Of a stretch of DNA of 6,907 bases, positions 1 to 6,907 are shown piece by piece. Source of the stretch: Gammaproteobacteria bacterium (GTDB taxonomy: Bacteria; Gemmatimonadota; Gemmatimonadetes; Longimicrobiales; Gaopeijiaceae); NCBI GenBank assembly GCA_024638345.1, contig JAHEKL010000152.1, forward strand, positions 1 to 6,907, read 5' to 3'. The notes under the pieces are model-generated. The model ran no database searches. It saw only the letters and a list, made by a program, of their open reading frames with translations, and was not told where the DNA came from. The position numbers and the translations under genes are program-made. The number at the start of each line of letters is the position of its first letter. Within the stretch, counting starts at the first letter, position 1.

Positions 1-53
1 TGTTCGGACGCCTCGCCGGTATCCATGCGGCGTTGAACGATGGGGACAGCTGA
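1..53 (+). CDS. 3' end of an unidentified upstream gene (partial)
   Basis: Reading from base 3 gives FGRLAGIHAALNDGDS followed by TGA at 51-53. The stop lies 8 bases before the GTG of the next gene, which is the spacing expected of co-transcribed neighbours. Sixteen codons are too few to recognise a family. A second frame, from base 1, reads CSDASPVSMRR and stops at 34-36, so the frame choice is not secure. The alanine/leucine-rich, helix-like tail and the tight spacing to the next start favour the frame ending at 53. Confidence 0.35.
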   Translation, partial: FGRLAGIHAALNDGDS

Positions 54-58
54 AGGGG
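53..58 (+). promoter_or_regulatory. Ribosome binding site for the 308-residue protein gene
   Basis: AAGGGG lies 3 bases before the GTG at 62. The core AAGG leaves 5 bases, which is short but workable. It overlaps the presumed stop codon of the upstream gene. It supports GTG 62 as the start, because no ATG occurs in frame upstream although the frame stays open to the window edge. Confidence 0.5.
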
Positions 59-61
59 ACG

Positions 62-988
62 GTGAACGAACCCCACAGTCTTCGGCTGGAGATCACCGAC
101 TGGTTCCCGGAGAGCGTAGCTGCAGGTGAAGTACTGAGTCTTCGGGTTCGTGCCGAGTGTGCATCGGGGTGTGATCTCAGGGGTGGCAAGGTCACGATCC
201 TGGCTCCGTACGGGCCAGTCGTGGCGGCGGAGCTCGGACCCAGTGACGACAGGACCTTCGAGACCGAAGAGCTCGTCATCCGGGCGCCACCGGAGGTAGG
301 AGCTCACGACTGGGGCCTGTGGGTCGAAACACCCGAAGACGGACGCCAGGCTCACGCCGCAGAGCTGACTCTCTCGCCTTTTCGGACCGAAGCGCACAAG
401 GCCAGCCTCGCGGCATGGGACGTACCGTCCCCGACGGTGATGGGCGAACCCCTTTCGATCAAGGTTGGGGTGAAGTGTGCCGAAGGATGCGACCTGCGGG
501 GTGGGAAGATCCAAGTCCACGACGAATCGGACGAGAGACTCGCTTCAGCCGAACTCGGTGAAGAGATCTGGCCCGGGTCGGATGCTCTCCACTGGACCGA
601 GGTAGAGCTGATCGCGCCGGGAGGGGAAGGGCTCGTCTCGTGGATAGCCCGCTTCCCCGGTTCGGGGCTGGAGCTCCCGCACAACTCGGCCTCCTCCAGC
701 TTCGGCTTTGCGACCACCAGATCCCCGGACCATCAACTCACGGTTGAGGTCGTCGAAGAGGGCTCAACCGTTCCCGTGTCGAAGGCGGAGGTGAGCCTCG
801 GCGTCTATCGCGCGTCCACAGACCAATCCGGGCGTGCCACCGTAGCAGTGGCGGATGGAACCTATCAGCTCGTGGTCTGGAAGACCGGATACGAAGCGCC
901 CCCCTCGACCCTTGTCGTATCCGACGATCTCACCATCAGAGTCGAGGCCGCTGTTCTTCCCGACAATTCCGACTGGGAGGACGACTGA
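62..988 (+). CDS. Protein with duplicated CxxGCDLRGGK beta-domains and a C-terminal carboxypeptidase-regulatory-like domain
   Basis: The function is not recognised. The 308-residue product has no N-terminal hydrophobic stretch, lipobox or membrane segment, so it looks cytoplasmic. Two related domains, about residues 7-105 and 114-218, align with a period of 106. Each has a CASGCDLRGGK or CAEGCDLRGGK motif (Cys 33/37 and 139/143), an AELG segment, and then strands rich in Val, Ile and Trp. These four are the only cysteines, so each pair could form a metal site or a disulfide. Residues about 225-297 resemble a carboxypeptidase-regulatory-like beta-sandwich: the pattern is KAEVSL, TDQSGRATVAV, DGTYQLVVWKTGYE. 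The tail DNSDWEDD is acidic. GTG 62 was chosen as start because of the AAGGGG upstream and because the first domain begins right after it. The gene runs convergent to rpoC and is probably the last gene of an operon with the fragment ending at 53. The coding call is strong; a role in binding or scaffolding is only a guess from the folds. Confidence 0.85.
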   Translation: MNEPHSLRLEITDWFPESVAAGEVLSLRVRAECASGCDLRGGKVTILAPYGPVVAAELGPSDDRTFETEELVIRAPPEVGAHDWGLWVETPEDGRQAHAAELTLSPFRTEAHKASLAAWDVPSPTVMGEPLSIKVGVKCAEGCDLRGGKIQVHDESDERLASAELGEEIWPGSDALHWTEVELIAPGGEGLVSWIARFPGSGLELPHNSASSSFGFATTRSPDHQLTVEVVEEGSTVPVSKAEVSLGVYRASTDQSGRATVAVADGTYQLVVWKTGYEAPPSTLVVSDDLTIRVEAAVLPDNSDWEDD

Positions 989-1080
989 GCGTACACCGTC
1001 CGATCGACCCATGCTGTGGATCGGCGGCGACGCTCGCCCATCGGGACGGACCGCTTCGAGATCCCGCCCTCGGGGCGGTA
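989..1080. other. Convergent intergenic region with GC-rich inverted repeats
   Basis: These 92 bases separate two genes that converge. Visible inverted repeats are CCGATC 1000-1005 with GATCGG 1019-1024, GGCGA 1026-1030 with TCGCC 1034-1038, and the strong hairpin at 1064-1078. A long-range pairing of CCGTCCGAT (996-1004) with ATCGGGACGG (1040-1049), with one bulged G, is an alternative fold. No gene or promoter is seen. Confidence 0.5.
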
Positions 1081-1082
1081 TC
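1061..1082 (-). terminator. Possible rpoC terminator hairpin, possibly bidirectional, lacking a T-tract
   Basis: CCGCCC at 1064-1069 pairs perfectly with GGGCGG at 1073-1078 across a 3-base loop. After a one-base mismatch the stem can extend by GAT/ATC into the rpoC stop codon. It begins two bases after the TGA of rpoC on the minus strand and, read the other way, lies about 75 bases past the end of the plus-strand gene. Neither side has a run of T, so it is not a classical intrinsic terminator. It may be a T-less stem that stops or protects both transcripts. Confidence 0.4.
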
Positions 1083-4000
1083 AGTCGACAGTCGCTTCCT
1101 CCGTCGGCTCGGCCTCGAGACCGGGAATCAGCCCACCCGGCTCGGTCAGGGGAAGGATTTCCTCGTCGTAGAAGGTCTCCTCCACCATGAACTCGATCCC
1201 TGAGTATCGGTGGATGCCGGTACCCGCCGGAATCAGATGTCCGATGATGATATTCTCCTTCAATCCCTTCAGATCGTCTCGTGCCCCTCGAACCGCGGCG
1301 TCCGTCAGAACCCGCGTGGTTTCCTGGAACGAAGCGGCCGAGATGAACGACTCGGTCGTCAGGCTGGCCTTCGTGATTCCGAGGAGGAGCGGCTCGGATC
1401 GGGCCGGCTTCGAACCTGCGTCGAGGGTCGCCTGGTTCACTTCCCTGAACTCGACACGGTCGACGTGCTCGCCCTCCAGAAGGGTCGTGTCGCCGGGGTC
1501 GATGATCTTCACCTTCTGAAGCATCTGGCGGACGATCACACCGATGTGCTTGTCGTTGATCTTGACCCCCTGGAGCCGGTAGACCTCCTGAATCTCGTTC
1601 AAGAGGTACTCCTGAACGGCGCGGGGGCCCTTGATCCTCAGAATGTCGTGAGGATTGATGGGACCTTCGGAGAGCCGGTCACCGGCCCGGACCTGATCAC
1701 CCTCGTGCACGCGCATGTGCTTCCCGACGGGCACCTCGTAGGTCCGCGCCGGTCCACTCTCGGGCGTGATCACGACCTCGCGCTTGCCACGCTTGATGTC
1801 GCCGAACCGGACGTCGCCATCGATCTCGGTGATCACGGCCGGATCCTTGGGACGCCGTGCCTCGAACAACTCGGCCACGCGAGGAAGCCCCCCCGTGATG
1901 TCGCGGGTCTTGTACACCTCGCGGCTGATCTTGGCGAGAGTCTCGCCCGGATTCACGTCGTCTCCATCCTTGACGATCAGCTGAGCGCCCACGGGTACGA
2001 TGAACTCGCGTAGCTTCTTCGCTCGCTTGCCCTTGCCCCAGATCTGAATGGTCGGATGGAGCTTCTTGTTACGGTCCTCCGTGATCACCATCTGTCGTCG
2101 ACCCGTCGACTCGTCGAGTTCCTCGCGCATGGTCTGATCCTCGACGATATCCACGAACTTCACGCTCCCCGCCGAGTCCGCCACCACGGGCTCGCTGTAG
2201 GGGTCCCAAGTGAAGATCAGATCCCCTGCTTCGATCTCCTGACCCTCGGCCACCGTGAGTGTGGCTCCGTAGGGAACCGATAGACGGCTTCGGGTCTGCC
2301 CACCCTCAGTCTTGAGGACGATCTGACCTTCCCTCGAAGTCACGACCTGATCTCCCTCCGCGTTCTCGACGGTGTTGACCCGGTCGAGGGTGACGATCCC
2401 GTCGATCTTCGACTTCCGCTGGGTCTGCGCCGCAATGCGGGCCGCCGTACCCCCGATGTGGAAGGTGCGAAGTGTCAGCTGCGTCCCGGGCTCACCGATG
2501 GATTGGGCCGCGAGGATTCCGACGGCCTCACCGATGTCGACCGGACCCATCGTCGCCAGGTTTCGGCCGTAGCACATTCGGCACACTCCTCTTCTCGCCT
2601 CGCACGTGAGGACCGAACGAATCTTGACCATCTGGATGCCCGACTCTTCGATCGCATCGGCCGTGAGCTCGTCCACGACGTGGCTTGCCTTTACGAGAAG
2701 CTCTCCGTCCAGGGGGTCCACCACGTCCTCGAGAGCGACATTCCCCACGATGCGGTCCTTCAACGGCTCGATAATGTCCTCACCCTCTTTGAGTGCGGTC
2801 ATCTCCAAGCCGAGAATCGTGCCGCAGTCCTCCTCGGTCACCGTCACGTCCTGGGAAACGTCCACGAGACGTCGCGTCAGATAGCCGGCATCAGCTGTCT
2901 TCAACGCAGTATCGGCGAGCCCCTTACGGGCGCCGTGCGTTGAGATGAAGTACTCGACGACGCTCAGACCCTCGCGGAAGTTGGACTTGATCGGGCTCTC
3001 GATGATCTCGCCGATGCCGCCGGTGAGCTTCTTCTGGGGCTTCGCCATCAAGCCCCTCATCCCAGCGAGCTGCCGCATCTGATCGCGGTTTCCACGGGCC
3101 CCGGAGATCATCATCATGTAAACCGGGTTGTACCCCCCTTTCGACCGCTCCAGCCGGCGCACCATGGCGTCCGCGACGTCGTTGTTCGCGTGCGTCCAGG
3201 TGTCGATCACCTTGTTGTAGCGTTCCCCGTTCGAGATGAATCCCGAGGCGTAGGCCTTCTGGAAGCGAGAGACCTGTTCCTCGGCTTCGTGGAGGATCTC
3301 CGCCTTCTCCGGTGGTACCTCCAGGTCGTCGATACCCACGCTCACCCCTCCGAGCGTCGCATATCTGAATCCGAAGTCCTTCAGGTTGTCGAGGAACTCG
3401 GTCGTCCTGGACAGGCCCACTTCGGTGAAGCACTGGAACACGAGGTCTCCCAGTTCCCGTTTTCCGAAGGTCTGGTTCAGGAAGCCGATCTCGTCGGGGA
3501 TGATCGAATTGAAGAGCACGCGTCCGACGGTAGTAGCGATCCAGCGTCCGGCCGCGCGCTTTTCCTCCGACTCCTCGCCCGGCTTGACGAACCAATACCA
3601 GCAGAGACTGTGGAACCCGACCCGTTCCAGCGCGATGGCCATGTCGACCTCGCCGTAGGTACCGTAACGGGGAGCATCGGCATAGGCCGCCGAGAGGGAC
3701 TCCGTCGCCTCCGATCGTGCCGCCTTACCCGTGGTAGGATCTCCTATCGCTCGCTCGAGGTCCTGGATCTCGAGGGGAGCCTTCGTCAGATAGAAGGCGC
3801 CCATGACCATGTCCTGGGTGGGAGCGGCCACGGGTCGACCGTTCGACGGAAGCAGCACGTTGTTCGAGGAGAGCATCAGCACCCGCGCCTCGAGCTGTGC
3901 CTCGTACGAAAGCGGCAGATGCACGGCCATCTGGTCGCCGTCGAAGTCCGCATTGAAGGCAGCACACACGAGTGGGTGAACCCGGATGGCTTTGCCCTCG

Positions 4001-5394
4001 ACGAGCACGGGCTCGAACGCCTGAATCCCGAGCCGATGCAGCGTCGGGGCGCGGTTCAAGAGCACCGGGTGGTCGCGAATGATGTCTTCCAGGACCTCGT
4101 AGACCTTCGCGTCGTCCTGCTCCACGATCTTTTTCGCCCGCTTGACGGTCTCGGCCTCGCCGCGTCGCTCCAGCTCGTGGATGATGAACGGCTTGAAGAG
4201 CTCGACGGCCATCGCCTTCGGAAGCCCACACTGGTGTAGCTTGAGCTCGGGCCCCACGACGATCACCGAGCGACCCGAGTAGTCCACGCGCTTGCCGAGC
4301 AGATTCTGCCGGAACCGTCCCTGCTTGCCTTTCAGCATGTCCGACAGCGACTTGAGCGGCCGCTTGCCACGGCCCCGGATGGCCTTCGAGCGTCGTCCGT
4401 TGTCGAAGAGGGCATCCACCGCCTCCTGAAGCATCCTCTTCTCGTTACGCAGAATCACCTCGGGTGCCCGCATCTCGATGAGTTTCTTCAAGCGATTGTT
4501 GCGGTTGATGACACGTCGATAGAGGTCGTTCAGGTCCGACGTAGCGAACCGGCCGCCATCCAGGGGAACGAGAGGCCGAAGGTCCGGTGGGATCACTGGA
4601 ACCACGTCCATCACCATCCATTCCGGGCGATTCCTTTCGTCCGAAGTGGACCCGGAGTTACGGAGGGCGTCGACGACCTTGAGCCTCTTCAGCTTCTTCT
4701 TCTTCCGGTGCTGTGAGGTCTCAGTTCGGATCTCGTGCCTAAGCCATCCGGCGAGTCGATCCAATCCCTTGCCGTCCTTGTTCTTCTGTGCAATGGACCG
4801 ATCCGGCTCATCGAGCAGCTTGAGAAGCGTACGCACCGCCTCGGCACCGATCTCGGCCTTGAAGTTCTCGTCCCCATCTTCCCGGGCCTTCACCCGGAGG
4901 TCGTAGTACTCATCCTCGTCCAGGAGATCCAGGAACTCGAGCTCCTGCGTTCCTGGGTGGACCACCACGTACGACGCGTAGTAGATGACCTTCTCCAGAT
5001 CCCGGAGTGACATGCCGAGAAGGTATCCCAGCTGGGATGGGAGCGTCTTGAAGAACCAGATGTGACAAACCGGAACAGCCAGCTCGATGTGGCCCATCCG
5101 CTCCCTACGGACCTTCGAAAGCGTCACCTCTACGCCGCACCGGTCGCAGACATGGCCGCGGAATCGGATTCGCTTGAACTTCCCGCAGTGGCATTCCCAA
5201 TCCTTCACGGGCCCGAAGATACGCTCACAGAAGAGACCGTCCTTCTCCGGCTTGAACGACCGGTAGTTGATCGTTTCCGGCTTGGTCACCTCGCCGTAGG
5301 ACCAGCTCCTGATCTCCTCAGGAGATGCGATCCTGATCTGAATGAAATCGAAATCCGAACCACGAGAATCTCGGGAGCGGGGAAAATCGATCAT
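1081..5394 (-). CDS. rpoC: DNA-directed RNA polymerase subunit beta'
   Basis: This is the complete 1437-residue catalytic beta' subunit, close to the 1407 residues of the E. coli protein. It acts in the cytoplasm with alpha2, beta and omega as core RNA polymerase. In order it shows: the N-terminal zinc-binding domain (Cys 68, 70, 83, 86); clamp helices near 290-340 (RRVINRNNRLKKL), the sigma-binding coiled coil; the switch-2 region (QNLLGKRVDYSGRS, 363-376); the active-site NADFDGD at 481-487, whose Asp 483, 485 and 487 hold catalytic Mg; the bridge helix about 756-786 (SGARGNRDQMRQLAGMRGLM); the second zinc site (Cys 857, 931, 938, 941); and the trigger-loop start (LTLRTFHIGG, 973-982, with His 979) and end (DITGGLPRVAELFEARR, 1165-1181). 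The two trigger-loop arms are separated by about 180 residues, a lineage-type insertion like SI3. ATG 5394 is preceded by GAGGGA at good spacing. No frameshift or missing key residue is seen. It is cotranscribed with rpoB. Confidence 0.99.
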   Translation of the reverse strand: MIDFPRSRDSRGSDFDFIQIRIASPEEIRSWSYGEVTKPETINYRSFKPEKDGLFCERIFGPVKDWECHCGKFKRIRFRGHVCDRCGVEVTLSKVRRERMGHIELAVPVCHIWFFKTLPSQLGYLLGMSLRDLEKVIYYASYVVVHPGTQELEFLDLLDEDEYYDLRVKAREDGDENFKAEIGAEAVRTLLKLLDEPDRSIAQKNKDGKGLDRLAGWLRHEIRTETSQHRKKKKLKRLKVVDALRNSGSTSDERNRPEWMVMDVVPVIPPDLRPLVPLDGGRFATSDLNDLYRRVINRNNRLKKLIEMRAPEVILRNEKRMLQEAVDALFDNGRRSKAIRGRGKRPLKSLSDMLKGKQGRFRQNLLGKRVDYSGRSVIVVGPELKLHQCGLPKAMAVELFKPFIIHELERRGEAETVKRAKKIVEQDDAKVYEVLEDIIRDHPVLLNRAPTLHRLGIQAFEPVLVEGKAIRVHPLVCAAFNADFDGDQMAVHLPLSYEAQLEARVLMLSSNNVLLPSNGRPVAAPTQDMVMGAFYLTKAPLEIQDLERAIGDPTTGKAARSEATESLSAAYADAPRYGTYGEVDMAIALERVGFHSLCWYWFVKPGEESEEKRAAGRWIATTVGRVLFNSIIPDEIGFLNQTFGKRELGDLVFQCFTEVGLSRTTEFLDNLKDFGFRYATLGGVSVGIDDLEVPPEKAEILHEAEEQVSRFQKAYASGFISNGERYNKVIDTWTHANNDVADAMVRRLERSKGGYNPVYMMMISGARGNRDQMRQLAGMRGLMAKPQKKLTGGIGEIIESPIKSNFREGLSVVEYFISTHGARKGLADTALKTADAGYLTRRLVDVSQDVTVTEEDCGTILGLEMTALKEGEDIIEPLKDRIVGNVALEDVVDPLDGELLVKASHVVDELTADAIEESGIQMVKIRSVLTCEARRGVCRMCYGRNLATMGPVDIGEAVGILAAQSIGEPGTQLTLRTFHIGGTAARIAAQTQRKSKIDGIVTLDRVNTVENAEGDQVVTSREGQIVLKTEGGQTRSRLSVPYGATLTVAEGQEIEAGDLIFTWDPYSEPVVADSAGSVKFVDIVEDQTMREELDESTGRRQMVITEDRNKKLHPTIQIWGKGKRAKKLREFIVPVGAQLIVKDGDDVNPGETLAKISREVYKTRDITGGLPRVAELFEARRPKDPAVITEIDGDVRFGDIKRGKREVVITPESGPARTYEVPVGKHMRVHEGDQVRAGDRLSEGPINPHDILRIKGPRAVQEYLLNEIQEVYRLQGVKINDKHIGVIVRQMLQKVKIIDPGDTTLLEGEHVDRVEFREVNQATLDAGSKPARSEPLLLGITKASLTTESFISAASFQETTRVLTDAAVRGARDDLKGLKENIIIGHLIPAGTGIHRYSGIEFMVEETFYDEEILPLTEPGGLIPGLEAEPTEEATVD

Positions 5395-5480
5395 GCGTTG
5401 GAATCCCTCATGGGAGTAGCGTTCAGAGCTTCTACTCGTGTTCGAGCCTGCCCTCGGCCTTCAGTCGCCGGCGCGATCCT
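5395..5480 (-). other. rpoB-rpoC intergenic spacer
   Basis: These 86 bases lie between the TAG of rpoB and the ATG of rpoC. They contain the rpoC ribosome binding site, a weak 4-bp hairpin (CTCG 5435-5438 with CGAG 5443-5446), and a seven-codon ATG-to-TGA frame overlapping the rpoC start. No -35/-10 pair or terminator is visible, which fits co-transcription of the two genes. Confidence 0.6.
5404..5409 (-). promoter_or_regulatory. Ribosome binding site of rpoC
   Basis: On the minus strand GAGGGA ends 9 bases before the ATG at 5394-5392. It fixes that ATG as the start; the conserved beta' sequence (DFDFIQIRIASPEEI) follows within 15 residues. Confidence 0.65.
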
Positions 5481-6907
5481 CTACTCCTCGCGCCCGAGCG
5501 TGACCGAGAGTCCCAAGGCCTGCAACTCCTTCACCAGCACGTTGAAGGACTCGGGAATCCCCGGGTCCGGAAGATTGTCACCCTTCACGATGGACTCGTA
5601 GACCTTCGACCTGCCGGTGACGTCGTCCGACTTGACGGTCAGGATCTCCTGCAACGTGTGTGCGGCACCGTAGGCCTCGAGCGCCCACACCTCCATCTCC
5701 CCGAAGCGCTGACCACCGAATTGCGCCTTACCGGCGAGCGGCTGCTGGGTCACGAGCGAGTACGGGCCGATGCTCCGGGCATGGATCTTGTCATCGACCA
5801 GATGTGCCAGCTTCAGCATGTAGATGCTTCCCACCGTGATGGGGAAGTCGAAGCGGCGCCCGCTTCGCCCGTCGCGAAGCCAGATCTTCCCGTCCGGCCG
5901 GATCCCCGCCTTCAACATGAACTCGGTGGCTGCAGCGTCCAGGCCCTTCTTGAGCTTCTTCGTCTTCGAGATCGACGCGACCGCCGGGAATGCCTCAGCG
6001 AGCTTCTCTCCGGACCTCTCCGCCCACTCCTCGGCCGCCGCGACCAGAAAGGCAGCGAGCCCCTCGAGCGCGGTCCGCACATCCTGGGGCAGATCGGAGG
6101 CCAAGTAGTCGTCAAGATCCCTACCGAGTCCCCGGACGTCGCTGTCCGGGCCCGCTCCGTTGCCCTTTCCGTTCTTGGATCCCTTGGCCTTGTCCGCCGG
6201 TTTGGCGGGGCCGATGACGGCGGCCGCCCCGAGGAACGTCCGGATCTGCTTGTGTCCCTCGAGCGGGAAGGGTGTCTCCAGACGCTTCGAGTCCCCGGCC
6301 CACCGAACACCAGCCAGCTTGATTAGAAGCCCGATTTCGTCCTCCGAGGCTCCCTGGAAGACGGGGGTCTTGGACTCGAATCCGAGGATCCTCGACGCCC
6401 AGCCGAGGTGCGTCTCGAGAATCTGCCCCACGTTCATGCGCGAGGGCACACCCAGTGGATTCAGTACGATGTCCACCGGGGAACCGTCGGGAAGGAAGGG
6501 CATGTCTTCTTCCGGAGCGATCTGTGCGATGATCCCCTTGTTGCCGTGCCGACCCGCCATCTTGTCGCCCACTGCGATCTTGCGCTTTTCGGCGATATAG
6601 ACCTTCACCAGCTGGACCACGCCCGGTGGCAGCTCATCGGGCTGGAAGACCTTGTCGATTTGGTCCTCGGTCCGCGCTTTCACGGCGTCGATCCGGCTTT
6701 GGGCTTCGTCGACCAGACGTCGGACCCGCTCCGACATTTCTTTGTTCTGAATCTTGAGGGTCTGAAGGTCGACCTTACGGAGATCGAGCGCTTCCAAATC
6801 CGACTTCGTGAGATTCGTCCCCTCCGAAACGAGGGGCTCGACCGTCCCCCTCTTCAGAAGCAGGGCAACGGTCTGCAGATGGAGAAGCTCCCGCAGTTCC
6901 TCGTCCC
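5481..6907 (-). CDS. rpoB: DNA-directed RNA polymerase subunit beta, C-terminal part (partial, 5' end outside the window)
   Basis: The visible 474 residues are the C-terminal third of the beta subunit, part of the polymerase core. The frame is open to the right edge and begins DEELRELLHLQTVALLLKRG, so a TTG at 6797 is an internal Leu codon, not a start. Conserved blocks in order are the flap/coil region leading to DQIDKVFQPDELPPGVV, GDKMAGRHGNKG (6534-6569, with the two active-site lysines), EEDMPFLPDGSPVDIVLNPL, GVPSRMNVGQILETHLG, TPVFQGASEDEI, VGSIYMLKLAHLVDDKIHAR, QQPLAGKAQFGGQRFGEMEV, WALEAYGAAHTLQEILTVKS, and the C-terminal PESFNVLVKELQALGLSVTL. Between TPVFQGA and the DGRSGRRFD loop there is about 135 residues more than in E. 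coli. This includes a Lys/Gly/Asn/Ala linker (about 6138-6209) and a predicted helical section, and the frame stays intact across it. The rifampicin pocket is upstream, outside the window. The gene stops with TAG at 5483-5481. Confidence 0.99.
   Translation of the reverse strand, partial: DEELRELLHLQTVALLLKRGTVEPLVSEGTNLTKSDLEALDLRKVDLQTLKIQNKEMSERVRRLVDEAQSRIDAVKARTEDQIDKVFQPDELPPGVVQLVKVYIAEKRKIAVGDKMAGRHGNKGIIAQIAPEEDMPFLPDGSPVDIVLNPLGVPSRMNVGQILETHLGWASRILGFESKTPVFQGASEDEIGLLIKLAGVRWAGDSKRLETPFPLEGHKQIRTFLGAAAVIGPAKPADKAKGSKNGKGNGAGPDSDVRGLGRDLDDYLASDLPQDVRTALEGLAAFLVAAAEEWAERSGEKLAEAFPAVASISKTKKLKKGLDAAATEFMLKAGIRPDGKIWLRDGRSGRRFDFPITVGSIYMLKLAHLVDDKIHARSIGPYSLVTQQPLAGKAQFGGQRFGEMEVWALEAYGAAHTLQEILTVKSDDVTGRSKVYESIVKGDNLPDPGIPESFNVLVKELQALGLSVTLGREE

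Noticed and set aside
855..1190. A 111-codon plus-strand frame covering the convergent intergenic region
   Set aside because: It overlaps the ends of both flanking genes out of frame or antisense, and its product is rich in Arg, Pro and Ser with low complexity, typical of a non-coding frame.
1210..2013. A 267-codon open frame on the plus strand inside rpoC
   Set aside because: It lies wholly antisense to conserved beta' sequence. Long antisense frames are expected in GC-rich coding DNA, and its translation (rich in Leu, Asp, His, Val) has no recognisable domain.
2924..4231. Minus-strand open frames of 223 and 168 codons overlapping rpoC
   Set aside because: They are same-strand, out-of-frame shadows of rpoC, strongly enriched in Arg, Gly and Asp as expected from a shifted GC-rich frame.
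3190..4239. A 349-codon open frame on the plus strand inside rpoC
   Set aside because: It is antisense to the active-site region including NADFDGD. The protein is an Arg/Leu/Val/His-rich shadow with no family features.
5910..6308. The RpoB insertion as an intein
   Set aside because: There is no Cys or Ser-type splice start, no His-Asn end and no intein blocks. The segment looks like a linker plus helices.
5658..6326. A 222-codon plus-strand frame opposite rpoB, including the insertion region
   Set aside because: It runs antisense to conserved rpoB blocks on both sides of the insertion. The rpoB frame is continuous across this stretch and explains the DNA.
6797..6797. TTG at 6797 as the start of a separate short rpoB-like gene
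   Set aside because: The same frame continues upstream to the window edge with plausible rpoB sequence, so the codon is internal.

Overview
The window suggests a high-GC bacterium of the FCB superphylum, most likely a Gemmatimonadota-type lineage. This is inferred from the RNA polymerase sequences: the stretch after the RpoC bridge helix reads KPQKKLTGGIGEIIESPI and is followed by FISTHGARKGLADTALKTADAGYLTRR. From memory this is Bacteroidetes/Gemmatimonadetes-like, while the base composition is far too GC-rich for typical Bacteroidetes. No database search was possible, so the phylum is a reasoned guess.

Layout. Positions 1-53 (+) appear to hold the last codons of an unidentified gene. Positions 62-988 (+) encode a 308-residue protein with no signal peptide. 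It has two copies of a Cys-containing beta-rich domain, each carrying a CxxGCDLRGGK-type motif, followed by a carboxypeptidase-regulatory-like Ig-fold domain. Positions 989-1080 are a short convergent intergenic region with several GC-rich inverted repeats. Positions 1081-5394 (-) are a complete rpoC. Positions 5395-5480 are an 86-base rpoB-rpoC spacer with a ribosome binding site and no recognisable promoter. Positions 5481-6907 (-) are the 3' third of rpoB, running off the right edge.

The two polymerase genes form the usual rpoB-rpoC unit and encode the beta and beta' subunits that together build the catalytic core. The transcription unit appears to end directly after rpoC, where it meets the convergent 308-residue gene; no rpsL-rpsG-fusA follows within the window. 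Nothing links the 308-residue protein functionally to transcription. It looks like the last gene of a neighbouring unit.

No mobile element, CRISPR, RNA gene or obvious new multi-gene system is visible. The points most worth a second look are a roughly 135-residue insertion in the C-terminal part of RpoB, and the duplicated Cys-motif protein, which looks cytoplasmic.
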